Below, piece by piece: positions 47,761 through 62,000 of a stretch of DNA of 64,000 bases. This DNA is from Carallia brachiata (taxonomy: Eukaryota; Streptophyta; Magnoliopsida; Malpighiales; Rhizophoraceae). The notes under the pieces were generated by a model. That model saw nothing but the letters and a program-made list of their open reading frames with translations, was not told where the DNA came from and did no database searches. Numbering within the stretch: the first letter of the stretch is position 1; each line of letters starts with the position of its first letter. Made by a program: the position numbers and the translations under genes. The DNA lies in NCBI GenBank assembly GCA_021464245.1, contig JADCRB010000016.1, forward strand, positions 13,695,440-13,759,439. The letters run 5' to 3'.

Positions 47761-50700
47761 CGTCCATTCATTATTTCATTGAGGCCTTTTTATGAACATT
47801 TAACTTTTGGGAAAAAATAATAAATGAAATAATTTTAGTGCCATGGTTAAATAACTTATCCCTGTCGCGCAAGCTTACTTAACAAATAGCATTTATGGAT
47901 TTAGATTTTTTCCTGTTTTAAATTTTTTTAAAAAAGTAGTCTAAAACGTTATAATTGGTCAACTAATTGCAAGACATTCGGTTTGTAATTGTGGCGAAGA
48001 TTTGAACAGAATCTCCCCCATTAAGTACCATTAATTAATGCTAATGATATTCTTGTTTCACAATTTGGGATCTCATTTATTAACCCTGCAGGCTCCAACA
48101 ATGATTTCTTAATTTCCTTGATTAATAGGTTATAGGCCCGTGATTGGAGTCATGTCAAGGTCTTATAATTACGTAAAATGTCGTGTTGAAGACTGTTTTT
48201 GTCCTTTATTATTATTATTTTTTGAACGATATTAACCTACTGAAAAGAAAACTACTGAATTTTGGGCAATTAAAAGAGGCACAAATATGTATTTTTTTTT
48301 GTTTTGAGAGGTAAGGTGGCAAAAATGGTCAGTCCTTCATCGAATTGTGCATTTGGGATCTTTAAATTTTGCCGTTTGGTAATTTTGAAATTAAAAAAGT
48401 AAGAGTTTGGTGCAAGCCTTTTCACTTCAATGTCTAAGACTAAGTTTTGTATACCATCGAGTCATTTTGAAAAACTTCGTTCAAAATACGTGGGAAAGAA
48501 TTCAATTACAATATCATAGCTTTAAATCTATAAAATATAAAATTTTATTTAAAGAAAAAAATGAGAAAATAAATTTTGCTCGAGTCAAATGAGTTAGAGA
48601 TATTTTTTTTTATTATAGATTTGTTCTCTTTTATTTTTTTTTTATTTCTCTTAAAATTTCATGTCAAAGGAGTTAAACCATGAATGTTATATTTACCATT
48701 TTGATCAACAATTTGCCAATTTTATATCCTTCTTTTGTTGAACATTTCAATCCCAAAATGTGCCAATAATAAGAGAATGAGAACCAATGAGTATTCCAAG
48801 ATTTTTGGGAAGTCGTAATCATTATTGTTAATTTTTAAGGTTTTAGTTAGAGCGTGTGATCAATCGCTAACAGAAGAGAGTGGGGAAGCACAAGCATGTC
48901 AGCTTGTCCATGACTAAAAGTACCAAAAAGTACATTACTCGTGCTGGAGGAGACAGGCAAACACAAATGCACATGTTGCTCATAACATCGAACACGTTTC
49001 AAAATATGATTGGTCAAATCTCGCGAGGATGGGACCCTCCCGGTCTTAACAACAGAAAGAGATGCAGCCTGTATCTGATAACGACACGTCGGTCGCAGGA
49101 TATCAAAGTGGGCAACTAGGAAAAGGACATTTCGGGAATTGCGCCAAACTGTCCTTCTCTTTCTCGAAGGGACCCACACAAACGTTTTCTGTGTTGAAAT
49201 TATGTTCATTTTCTTGCTGGAATCAGTCTTAACAAAATTGGACTGAATGGATCGATTCAATTAATTAGATTGGTGATTGGTTTTAGATGGTCTGAGTTTA
49301 AAAATGAAGGATAATTAGATTGGTTAAAATTAGTTAAAATTTGTTAAAATTGGTAAAAATTGATAAAAAATCAAATCAGTTTAACCGACTCAAGTTAAAT
49401 AAAAAAATTTTAAATTATAATTTGACTTTAAATGTTATTTAAAATTACAAATTAAGTGTTAATTTTAACTAAAAATTTTAATTTAGTCTTAAATTTATTA
49501 AAACTTTCAATTTAATCCTTAAAACTAAAAAAATTAATATTTAATCATTATCTATAAATATTATTTTTTTAATTACTTTTCATAAATATATATATTATTA
49601 AATACCGGTTCAACCGTGACCCACTAATATTTTTTGTTCAATAACTGATCCGAGTATGACAACTTTGACTGGAACACAATCTTTTTTTTTTTAACAAGAG
49701 AAAGAACAAAAAAATTTTGAGACCAAATAGCTTGCAAAGAAAACAAAAATGGTATTGGCTTGCGTTGCTTCCTATTTCCCGGGAAAGAATATTCGGTGGA
49801 GATTCTGATTGTTCTTTACTATTTATATGGTAGATATATGATAATGAATTATATATATATATAATATTGAGTTACAATATTTAAGTAATAACAAAATTAT
49901 ATGAGACATTGATTAGAATATAAAAAAATAAAAAATATATAAATTATTAAGAATTTTTAAATAAATTCTATAATTATTTTATTATTATTTAAAATTAAGT
50001 TGTGGACAACAAACCTCTATATACGTGAACCTCCGAGACTAAATTTCTCTAACTTGTAATTAAACAATCATTAAAGAAGACCTCGTTGCAAGGGCTGGCA
50101 GTGTAGGGGGTTTAGCAATTTGTTTCTCAATTCTTCTCAGTTTTAGTGAGGGTAGGCTGGCGTCATGATTAGCATGAAATGAGTCATGATCAGGTGAATG
50201 CAGTAACAACGGAGGAGAAGCACGAAGAATTTGGGGTAATATATAGGTACTTGAACGTGACTCAGGACTCATTAAGACACCGTTTCTATGGGCAATGTAC
50301 GAGTAGCAAAATTTTTTTATGGAAATGAAATGACCCCTCTACGTCATTTGATTTGAGACACAGTTTTCTTACATTTCTTATGTAAGCAAAATTAATTACC
50401 TTAAAGGGTATCAATTTTAGAGCATAAATAAGACAAGACGAAGAAGTTGCTTCGATATGGTGATATAATCAACTTTAAACTCTCTCCTTGCTCATCCTTG
50501 TTCACACAAATTAAGTGGTAATTGCATTTATACCAATTTCTTGTAATCCTCATGATGGTTTATTTTCGCGAGAAACTGTTATAAAAGATTTGAATTCAGT
50601 ATAATTTCTAAAGTCGCACAATTTAATTTGTAAATATTCTTAAATGATATTTTGAATAAGGAAAAGCAGATTGACTGGATGATTTTCTTTCTTTTTTGTT

Positions 50701-53700
50701 TTTCAAATTTTGTGATCCATGCAAATGATGTTATAATCTGTAATTCCCCCATCAGCAATCATTTTGGTTTAACCCTTTTGTTGATGTTCTTATGAGGCCA
50801 TGCAATATCTAACAGTCCGCAAGGACTCCTAAATTTGATGACACTTTTAAAGGCATTGTTTCGCAGTTCATTGATGAACAAGGCCCACCATCTCGACAAC
50901 CACATAGAAAATCAATTGGGCCCCACTCAGCCTTAATATTAAAAGTGGGTATATGCCAAACAGTCTAATGCTAATCCTTTGAGGGCCTACGACATCCTTT
51001 TTAAACACCATAATGGATAAAAGTGAAATTTTAAAAATGTTCAAATTTATTACACAATTATCGAATATGAATTAAGTAGGAGCATTGATGCGAAAAGCTT
51101 TACGATGTGACTTAAATTAAGGGAGTATGTAGTTCACTCGATAATATTTAATAATTTATCTATTTTTTTTATTTAATTATTTAATAAATTATATTATTGT
51201 ATGTCTACATATTTTTTTAATAATTAATTCACCCAGGAATTATGTACTGGGAACCCAAAAAATAACCGAGAGAGTTATATTAAGGAAGTGGACCCGCTAG
51301 CTTTGGTAATGGAAAAAGAGCTGGCTTAAAGGCAGAAAATGACTACTGGCTTATCTACAAAAAAAACATGGTGATTGGAAAAGGACCCAGCAAATCATCC
51401 CGTATTTGAGTGCTCGTTAATTCCCAGGTTAAACTCCATTCAGTGAGTTGAACCTATAGCCCTGTGGCCAACAATAGCAAATTAAATTGTTTAAAAACGC
51501 ATCATGAAGTTGGGCTTTTGTAATTTTAAAAAGATTTTGGTCTGAAGATTGATGGTGAAATCTTAAACCAACTTTTACTTAGTGGATTTGGTGTTAATAA
51601 TCTCGTCAATCATCCACTCATGTTTGGCCTAATGATAAGGACGAACTTGTGAATGTGCGATGTTAGTACACAGTCTTTAAATTTTTTAAATCCATTCCAT
51701 GCATTATATGAAATAAGTAGGAGCCGCAGAGGTAAGGAACGTGTAAATAATGTACAGTTTTTTTTTTTTTTTTAAAAAAAGGCTTCATCATCATCATCAT
51801 CATCATCATCAAAAATCGTTTTATTAGATTAAATCTGTATTTCTAATCCGTTCAAAAGCATGTTATCTCCATTAAAAATAGATAGAAGATATGCAAAACT
51901 TTAAAAAAAAAAAAAAACTCATTGCAGTTAGATCCAAAATTGAAATCCTAGTTAATAACGGGAAAGCTCACACAATTTTCAGCGAAACAACAAATCCTTG
52001 AATTCTAATAAGTTGGTCTTTCTAGTTTCTGATTACTCGATGCATTCAATGCTTCAGAAAGGATGTGAATTCCCTTGACAAAGTTTTAGATTCCTCAATT
52101 CTTTTTGCCTTGCTTGTCAGTGCAATAAGTTATAAACTTAACCCATAAGTACGGAAAGCACACCAATTGCTAAACAATGGTGATTTGTCCAAATGCATTT
52201 GGAGATAAATGTGACTGCATTTTCCTTCAGAGAGTCAATGTTAAATGGGTGCCTTTCCCAGTAAAACAAGGTGATTGGTTATATAATTCAACGCTAATGT
52301 TGATAACAAAAAAATTTGGGAGTTTTCCCACGAGAAGTTTCAAAGAATTTTATATGTGATAAGAGTGAAAAATAAAAATAAAAAAATAGATAACAATTAT
52401 ATACTGTTGAATAAACTCAAGCCAAAGCTGCATATTTGTTTTATTTTAATATAAGGCAGGTGGGGCAGCCTAATTGTCACCATGTGCATTAGTGTGTCCA
52501 CTCTTCATCTTTGTTAATAAAAATTTTCTGTCAGTGGTTCGAGTTTTTTTTTTTTAATATAAAAACAATGTGCATCACCGGTATATAGGTCATTGTTCAT
52601 AAGATTGAGACCGGGATTACTCCATTGACATCTTCATTCAATCTTCTTCATAGGGAGAACCCACTACCCGAGTACTAATAGATCCAAGTATGACTTTACC
52701 ATAACCCATCTAGCAATTATTACATCTAAGTCTCACAGTCGGCTATCACTAGATCATTGATGCCCACATTGGGGCAATGACACCCACCCCATTTAAGCCA
52801 GGAGAGATTCCGCAGTTCAGGAATTCAAATTTAAGTCAATTGTGTAGAATATACGTCAAATCACCATTCATACTACTATCTTGTATTGCCAGTGGTTCTA
52901 ACTTGTTTGACTATAATTGTGGCATCATTATCGTAGAATTTTTCAAATCTCACCATTTGAAATCTGACCCATCTTCTGTAAAGTGTATGAACCTTAATCT
53001 CCTGGTTGATGGCTAACTTTGCCTTGGCTATATGATCAATAATACAAATAACACAGAAAACATATTTTCTCACTAACCTACAAAAAAAAAAAAAAGAAAT
53101 AGTTTACCCCGAATTTCAAACATCATTTCCACTTATTAATTGACATCGTTAGAAAAAAGGCATGCAGCAATTTAATATGATAGAACGATAGAACAAAAGC
53201 CTACTTTTCCTGGGCAGGACATAATTGTAGTACTTGATCAGAAGTTTTGTTCCCATATGCCTGTTTCGTAGATGGCTAACCAATCTCAATCATTAAGAAG
53301 AAGTTAGCATTAAGAGGTAAGAAAACAAATAAATAAATGTATACTTCTTCAAATTCTGTTGTACAATGCAATTGAATTATTGTGAGACAAGTAGAGGTAT
53401 AAGTCAGCAGGATTAACATTGAAACTAACAACAGTTTAAGCAAAAGTTGATTTTAATTTCATTTTCCTTTTTTTTTTTTTTTGGTCTTGTAATATGAATC
53501 AGTTTTAGGAGATAGCTTTTAGGTCATGGAAGTTGCTTCTCTAGTAATTTCTTCTTGAGTTTCAACCTTGTTAACAGATTACAAGGTAAATTCTTTTAAA
53601 ATTTCCTACCCTCGGATTGGATGAGTCTGCTTTGACTGCACTGGAAAAGTATAGTGTGTAAAATGACCCGGATACTAACATAAAACAGAAAGGAAATCAC

Positions 53701-55867
53701 AATTTCTTTAGTGTCTGTTTTTAAGATATGAAAGTGTTATCCTAAAAATTAATAAATTGCCAACTTTGCCAGCAATTTGCATAGTTGCACAACCTCGCTT
53801 AATGGAATTTTTAGAGAAAGTTAAAAGAGTGGAGGGCCACGGATCGGGCTGGGTTGCTGCCAGCTACTTCGACACAAATCATACAAATAGGCCCACATAC
53901 GACTTGGGGGTTTAGGTTATAGGATGAATCTTACGATCAAGGATTAAAAATAAAATCTTAGGTCAAGTAGTTTGAATTCAAAATTTTTATTTTAGAAGTT
54001 TTGAGTTTAAATTTTGAGAAGGGAGGAGTGAAATTTATGAGAGCAAAGAGTTACATTCATTATATAACTCACAGTACAATAATTTCTTAATAAAAAAAAA
54101 ATAAAAAAAATAAATCTTAGGACCTCGCTGGAGAAACCCCACGGGGGACTGCACCTTATCAGGAACCTCCATTGGCAGGTGTCATTCCATTGCTGAGGCA
54201 AGAAATGATGGGGGTTTTCACGGCCTCATGTAGCCTCTTTGTAGAGCTTCCCTTTAGGCTATGCCTTTCATTATAATAATAAAAAAAAAATTCTTAGGAC
54301 CTCGGTGTCCCTCGTGAAACATTTAAATAGTCTAGAATTTGAATTTTTATTTTTAAGATCTTAGACTTTAGGATATAAGGTTTATAAGAATGTTAGGAAA
54401 TACCTTTATTTTGTAATTCATAATTCGATAGACCTGATGATGAAAAAGAAAAAACTTATGACCTCACTTTAGGATTAACCTCGAATTAGAGATAAGGATA
54501 TAGCCATAAAGTGAAAAGGTTTTCTTGATGTGAAAACATCTTGGCTAGCCTAATTTATCGTAGGTTCTGCTTGCTTTTGAAGGATGCATGCTTGCCTAAA
54601 GATGATTTGATGGTGGAATTAATATTTGTTGGGTTCTGGCTGAAAAAAAGATGTTCTACGATGGCTGTAAGGCCTTCCTAGTTCCTACTTCAGTTGGGTT
54701 AAGCATAATGGCCTGCTATGCCTCTTCGGACCTTCCTTCTCGTCCTTTTTTTTTTCAATGCAATTGACTACTCATTGGCTTTACAGAAATAATGGTTGTG
54801 CTGGTTTGATACCAGGGCAATTGACTACTTGGATTCAAAGAATATTATGTTTTTACCACCCATAGTGGTTAGTAGCACTTGCTCTTAGGTAGAAAATCTT
54901 GAGTTTAAGCGTCGTTTAAGTGAGAAACTTGAGATTAAGAATTATCAGTACGGCTAAGCCTAAATCTTCTTCTGTACAAATTCTGCGACCACCATCTAGA
55001 CCTTTCACATTAAGTGCTCCCTAGCAAGATTATTGAGGTACCATCCTCGCTTTCCTACTTTGCCAAGCAGAATATCATGTTCTTTTTTCTCAAACCAAAA
55101 ATTAAAAAAAATAAAAGAAAGATAAAAAGAAAAAAATATTATGTTTTACCAAAAGCTTTGTTAAATAGACACGGACAACTCAATGATTTTGGATGCAGGT
55201 TTAATTGTTAATTGAGATGAAACATTCGAACACCCATAAGGGGATGACAGAAATCACAATGGTTTTTAGCATCAACACAGGTTTTGGGCATCATTGGTTT
55301 TTGGGGTTACTCAGACTCCTCCAACGACATTCTAGCTGTTTGCATTCTTTAAGGCATGTCCCTCAGAATTCTTTAAATGGTCATTCCCTTGAATGCAAAA
55401 TAGAGATATTAATACACCAAAGTTGTAACTCAAAATAGCACAGAAAGCAAAGCGAAAAAGAAACAGGTAATTAGTCCTAAAGCAAGAAAGTTAGCCCGTG
55501 TATGTGAATGATGACCGTAAACTTTACACAGAACAATTCAATTTTCTCCCACAATACAGGAAATCTCCAGGTGAAGTATGCTTTCTCTTGCGTTTCTAGA
55601 TAAAGCACAGAACTTGGACATTCATTAGTTAAAGATAGCTACAGAAGATGCTTCCCAAAAAGTGATGCCTGGATAGGATATAGATTAAACAAACAAAGTT
55701 TGGTTCCCGTCCGACCATTCTTTTCTGGATCTTCATCAGCATACCAAGCAGCTGAGATGACTTGGCTGCCTATACCCGGGTCCATGAAGCAAGCGGATGC
55801 ATCTTTGATGGTGGTTTGGGTTTGCTTCCAGTGAAACTAACTCTTCAGATGTACAACATTTTTATTG
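47761..55867. other. Gene-free spacer of about 8 kb
   Basis: AT-rich DNA without a supported gene. It includes (ATC)n at 51785-51810. A degenerate A/T-rich repeat at about 49230-49690 carries ACCGGTTCAACCG. Possible dispersed repeats lie at 52560-52860, 54110-54300 and 54860-54990. A 137-codon minus frame at 48847-49260 lies in less AT-rich DNA but has no recognised domain, low-complexity composition and no splice context, so it is left uncalled. Confidence 0.5.
51785..51810. repeat. (ATC)n microsatellite
   Basis: Eight ATC units follow an A tract. The repeat is intergenic. Confidence 0.9.
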
Positions 55868-58545
55868 CTACCTTGTCCCAAATCTTAAGCACTTGTTGTG
55901 TTTCACCTCAATACTGTGGTTAGAAGTTAGTTGCTTCGCTGGTTTCGTTGCAGAGACCTTTTCCATTGCATTTATGAACTTTTTTAGGTGCTTGATGTAT
56001 TCAGGATATGTTTCAAGGTTGCAATGGCCACCACCTTTCACCCATAATGGGTCATATTTTTCCTTGGAGAGTTCCCACAATCGCTTACCGTGGGACCAAT
56101 CAACAATTTCGTCATTTGTTCCCTGCAGGATACTCAACAAAAGATATGATCAATGATGGCTGCAGATGTATGCTAACTCAAACTAATCGAAACCACAATT
56201 GTCCATATATTTCCAGGTAATGGGTATTTCGTACAAGAATATCATTTGAAATGATGCAGTGGATACATGGCATGTGAAAATTGTTAATGTCACATTGGAA
56301 GATCAAGAAGACTGACTTTCAGGACTCCAGATTTAATTCATTCAAGCTCTGCTCAAATAAATTTAAGGTCTGCAAAGAGTCATATTTTGAGCAATTCAAT
56401 AATTGCTTCGGGAGATCAACTGTAGTGTGAGCAGACCTTTTGGTTACCAAGCATAAAACCAAGCTCATTTCAGCGATCGTTTGAATAACCTCATGACATA
56501 GATGAGGTTAAGGTTAAGGCCCCAGCACTGCAATTTCTATGGAGGATTCATTTCAGTTAAATTCCATGAAGAGAATCTTCCAAAAGCTGACAAAAAAGGC
56601 ACAACATTAAATGTCGACATACTCTTGCCAAGGCCTATCACACAGCATTTCAGTTATGTGTTTACAATATCCAGAGAAAATGAACAAATTTATGTCCCTA
56701 ACAAACACAAGCCAAATCTGGAGATTCACGAATCAGCACTTGTATCCTCAGCAAATTGAAGATGAATTCAGCAAGGATCCAAAATTAAGTGGCCTTCGGC
56801 AGTTCAGATCTAAGAGTAGCTAAATTTAGGTAATCTAATCATGAAAACTATTCTCCAATCGTAACTAAAGTCTTCTGCCATGCGTTATACAAAGCAGAAA
56901 AACTCACAAGTTTTTTCTGTATGCAACCAGAGATTCCTAATCATACAGACTACACTTTAAATTGGACACTGAACAGAAAACAGAAACGAAAGAAAAGAGA
57001 AAAGGCAGACTAATCAAAAGAATAGATGTGGACATATTACATCTAAGCTGGATAGTAGACTTCAGATTATTTCAATGTTCAGCATTTGCAGCAAACATGT
57101 CACATGGCAACAATTGTACAGAAATTTCCGCACTAGAAAGAAAGCATCAGTTCAAACCGACCAGCCAGCATAGCACAAAAGAGTAAATCTTACATGCATA
57201 ACTAGAACTGGACAGTTGACATGCCGTATTTTGTCTATATTCTGCAAAATCATCAGACAGAGCCACTTCAGTACAAAGTAATTCAACCAGCTTAACCTTA
57301 AGAGAGGATATGGAATCCAAAATACTGATGCTAATCTTACCTTGAAAATGTCAAACCAGAATGTCAACTTGACAGGATACAAGACCCGTATGCCTGAAAG
57401 TATTGCACTGTGAAGAACAACAGCTCTTAAGTTCTGTAAACGAGAAGCTAAATGCAGGGTAGGCCCACTTCCAACAGATTGACCGTACAAGATCAATTCT
57501 TCCTGTTTAACTCCATAATCCTTCTTCAAACAATTGTATACAGCTTCTATGTCATAGTATGTGTTGAACTCGGAAGGCTAATTAACAATAGAGAAACACT
57601 TAATCAGGCAAAGTTGTAGCCAGATAGAAGGAAAGACAGATGGAAACAGTTTGACAATTGTTGAGACAAAAATCTATGCTTGCCGCTGCCATTAATTTTT
57701 CTCACCATAAAGAGAACATATATCGTTTTCATACATATGTTTCACCAAAAAATTCAAGACAGACATTGATTTCATAAAATTCTTTTACCTTGCCAGAAGA
57801 TGCCCCATATCCTGAATAATCATAGCTGCAAAACAGCAAGAAACGATGTGAGAAGTAACAAAAAATGTACACCATACCCTCCTAGCTGCCTTTTGTTAGC
57901 TTTTTCTATTATGAACAGAATCTTAACTTATCCGAAAATACCAATCTATGAGCAAATATCATATATTCAATCTTGAAGATGTTGATTACATAGAAAATGA
58001 GTTCAGAATCAATTAGAACATGCATATGAATGACTTACCAATACAGGAACATTAAAAAAAAAAAAAAAAACACAAAAACCAAAAGGAACTTCCCAAATCT
58101 CAAACAATCATAACCAAATAAAAAAACATAAATAGAAAGCATCAATTAAAGAATAGGAACCAAAAATATCAACAAGAAGCAAAAAAGGAAGAAAGAAAAA
58201 CCAATAATTGAAAAAAAAAAAAAAAAAACAAGCCCACCAAAACATACCTCATTATATTGACCCTCAAATGAGCCCTGAGCTCAATGAACAGCTCATGCAT
58301 CTGTCCAAGGTCGGCAGCGTTTCCATGGGAATACAAGATCGTGAATTTCGCAAATGGGTGTTTCCAAAACGTGGCAACAACCTTGTTGCCAGCTTTGGTC
58401 TCCAGCAAATGCACCTCCACGTTCTTGTTAGCCGTGACGCCAGAAACCACCAGCCTCCCATCCTCCTCCTGTGCACGTCGTACGTTGGTGGGTCCGGCGG
58501 GAAAAACGCGAACTTTGCTGCCACATTCGATGTTACATTTCCCAT
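55868..58545 (-). CDS. ABHD17-like alpha/beta hydrolase, five exons, one frameshift
   Basis: This is a plant relative of ABHD17, a family of serine hydrolases that in animals remove palmitate from membrane proteins. The plant substrates are not settled. Exons on the minus strand: 58248-58545, 57789-57825, 57341-57577, 57194-57241, 55868-56122, all GT-AG. The start gives [20 protein letters not shown]. Fold landmarks: [17 protein letters not shown] motif (here [14 protein letters not shown]), [12 protein letters not shown], nucleophile elbow GQSVGSG, Asp region [12 protein letters not shown], His in [14 protein letters not shown]. Exons sum to 875 nt, one short of 292 codons. The gap is just after TYDVH (near 58472), where AGGAGGAGG should supply REEDGRL. 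One G appears to be missing from a run of G. The remainder is undamaged and the catalytic residues are all present. An assembly error or very recent loss are both possible. Confidence 0.9.
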
Positions 58546-59095
58546 TTATTGGTTCGTCCCACCAAAGTTGTCTGTATATCTCTTTATCTCTTAAGTTGTT
58601 TTCTAAGAAGAGACACAACACATGTACGTATGTAACAGAAACAAAAAACCAACAACAACCCAGTTCAGTTTCTAAGGAGATACGAGGATAATGCCATTTA
58701 TCCGGTCAAAATAGGTGGTTAAAGGATGTAAAGATTGTTCCTTTGCTTTTCCTTCTTTTTCCTTTATTTTTTAAAAAATCTTTTTTTGGGTAAATGTTTT
58801 GTTTGGTTAATGAGATGATTTTTATGGGTTAATGTGAAGGGATCCGATCTAAGAGGGTGAGCTGGAAGTGGTGGTGATGATGGTGGTGGTGGAGACGATG
58901 GGAAGGAACACAAACCCAGAAAAATGAATAATGACGACATATAGGGAACATGAATGAGAGAGAGAGGGAGACAGAGAGAGAATATGATTAAGTTTGTTGT
59001 TAAGAAGATGATGAGATGTTGAAGATGGATTTGGTGATTTGTAAAAGTGAAACCATGGTAATTTCTGATTCGGAAAAAATTCTTAGACATGTAAT
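58546..59095 (-). promoter_or_regulatory. Hydrolase 5' UTR and proximal promoter
   Basis: Upstream of the ATG at 58545 on the minus strand. It holds CCA/CCACCAC-type repeats at about 58870-58895 and a CT-rich stretch near 58955-58980. The 108-codon frame here (58764-59090) is low-complexity and most likely untranslated leader. Confidence 0.35.
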
Positions 59096-62000
59096 TTAAA
59101 AAATACGATAAATATATAATAGTTTAAATTATTAAATTATGAGAAATATATTAAATAAAAAAATAAATTATTAAATAGTATATATTCTTTATATGTTTTA
59201 TTTACTAAACATATTTACTTAAAATAAATGTTGGTGTTTCAGTAATTTTTATTTTAAGATTTATCTCAGTTGAAATAATAATTGATATTTTTAAAACGAA
59301 TACTGTTATTTTTAAAATATTTATTATTTTTATATTTTAAAAATATTAACTATTATTTTAAAAATAATAATTATATTTTTGTCTAAAATATTTTTTAAGA
59401 CAAAAAAATCGGAATATGTAATGCCACTTATTTATTTAATCTTACATTTTAGGATTTGCATGGCACCCAACCCATTGGTTTCGTTCAGGGGCCAAGGTGG
59501 TTCAAATGACCGTCTTAACTTTCTCCCGAGAAGACAAGTCAGGCGTATATGGGTTGTCATGATTCATTTGGATAATTGCAAGCTTTTTGGTCAATTTTCA
59601 AGCATTTCATGGGCCTTGATCGCTTTGATAATGATTGCTAAATAAATTCAAAGACGGTGTTTTTCTTTTTCTTTTCTTTTAGTTTGGTACATGATGACAC
59701 GTTGCTGTACTTGTATGACAAACAAGCTGTGTGAATCCCCTACGTAAGTCATTGTATGTAAATCAATATAAGTTCTATCAAACTAAGTTGCAACCTTAGG
59801 ATTAGTTATAATTCATCTACTTTCCATTTTGGTAGGATTATTTTCTAATTTCTTTGTTGGGTATTAAATCGCAATTTCTTCCAGAATGAGAATTTGTATA
59901 ATTAAATCTCAAATCAAAACGGTATACAAAATTGGTTTCTGAAAACTTGGGCCCCTGTGGCTTATCCATAGGGAACAAGGGCAAAATGAGGAAAAAAAAA
60001 ATCTAAAAGAGAGAAGATGGACGGATGAGATTTGGTCAAAGGCTGCTAGGGAAAAGAAAGGCTTAGGGTCAAAACATGTGTCAGGGGGTCAGACATTCTC
60101 TCGTTGTCGCCTGTTTGCGACTTTGGGTACCCTTATTTTATATTTAAATTTCATATTCATGTGTTTTTTTGTTCCTTTTTTTTTTATTAATTAATTCAGA
60201 TTAACACATCAATTCCAAACATTCCGTTTTTCAGACTATTACCAGTAACCAAAAAAAAACTTTATGACGGCAAGTTTTGATGGCTACAGTACACTACATA
60301 ATAAATAAAGTGTATGATATTTTTTTATTTATATATAATGTGTTAAAAAGAAGTATATAGCTTATATGAATAGATAATGATAAAAAAATTATATAATATG
60401 TCAAAAAGAATTATATGAATAGTGTGGGTAGTTATTAAAAATCAAAATTTCTTAATTTGAAAAGTATATGATTGTTTAGACTGATTGTGTACTTCTTTTT
60501 GATATATCGTATATTTTTTTTGTAAATATAAAAAAATATCGTATATTTCGTCTGTTGTGTCGTATACTACAACCATTTATAGTCACCAAATTTTACAGTT
60601 ACGTAGTAGTCTTGTACTAGTAATTTCTCCTGTTTGCCCCGCTCAGGCAAAATATGGCCTTGAAAAAGATGAAAGAGTTCGTTCTCTAATAAAATCCTTT
60701 ATTACTAAAAAATAATCCCCTTTACAGAGTTTTTTTTTCTTGAAAAATTGGGGAAAATAATTTAATAATATATATTTGTAATATTTAATCGAAATAGTGT
60801 TTAACAAAAGGTAAATTTTAGTTATAGTTTTGGCTTGGATTACAAACGGAGAGATAAAATTTTTATCCAATCTTTCGATTACAGCCCATTTCGATATTTA
60901 TATCATTTTATTTTAATTTTATTGTGAGATTTTATGAAAAAATGTATCTTTGGCATTTTCGTTGCGTTGCAAGGAGATGAGAGAGGAGAACACAGAACAG
61001 ATGCAAGCGAAGGAAGAGCGAGACGCGGCATCCAAAAGAGAGAGGAGACGACGACGTCTTACATCAGAAAGGTCTAAAAAAAGGTCATTGTCAGATCTCC
61101 AAGAATTAAAAAAGAGTCTTTCGAGTGACATGCGGTGGTTAGAAACTTAAATTTATACATTCAAGCTCTTGAATTTTAATATAAAAAAAAATAAATTTAT
61201 GAAGAAAAAAAAATTATTTTGTTGCGTCGCTTGCATTTCAATAGACTTTTTAATAACTAAAATTTTAAAAATATTATCCAGTAGGTTTCACCTTATTTTA
61301 TTCATCCACCTTTTTGTTCGCATCTCTATTTATAACGTGTTATTAAAGTTTATCTTCTAGTTCACTTTTTGATTCATAATTCAATCTTATAGCTCACTTT
61401 GGGTTTTTGATATCTTAAAATGTTGTAAAATCAATTCAATATCAATACTATAGAATACATCCTTCTCTCTATGGAAAAAAATTAAATAACCGTTGATCCA
61501 ACTATCACTTATTTGATTATGAAACAAATTTTTTAGTAATCTTTATGAATGAAAAAGATAGCTCTATACTATTCTCAAAGTGTAATAGTAAGTGCTGAAT
61601 ATTATCAGATCAAATACATGGGTTTGAGTGGTTGTTAGGAAGAACGGTGAAGTTAAATTTACGTTTGTTGTAGTGTTGAAGTATATCATAACTATTCGGA
61701 TTCTTCACTCTCTTAGAGACAGGTATAATACTCTATGGCGGGCACCGCCTCCTTCTTATTTTATCAACTAGAAAATTAAAAAGAATGGAATTGGGCAAGG
61801 CAATAGCACCTTCGTTTATCAACAATATCTTTACACAATGAATTTTTTGAATTTATCCCAATGTTTTTTGGTGGGCAAAATGTGTTTTAACGGCATGTGT
61901 GGGCAGGGTAGGATAAATTTAAGATAAACCATATGTATAACTATAAGCAGCTGAATAAGGATAACTAAATTGAAACTTTCACTTAAAGTCAAGAAAAAAG

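Noticed and set aside
54860..54990. Possible tRNA-derived SINE (TGGTTAGTAGCACTTGC)
   Set aside because: No convincing B box, poly(A) tail or flanking duplication could be seen.
58764..59090. 108-codon minus frame just upstream of the hydrolase
   Set aside because: Low-complexity composition and position fit the 5' leader of the hydrolase transcript rather than a separate gene.
60919..61150. Overlapping charged frames on both strands
   Set aside because: Two mutually antisense frames of about 70 codons, Arg/Glu-rich from purine-rich DNA. Neither resembles a known protein.
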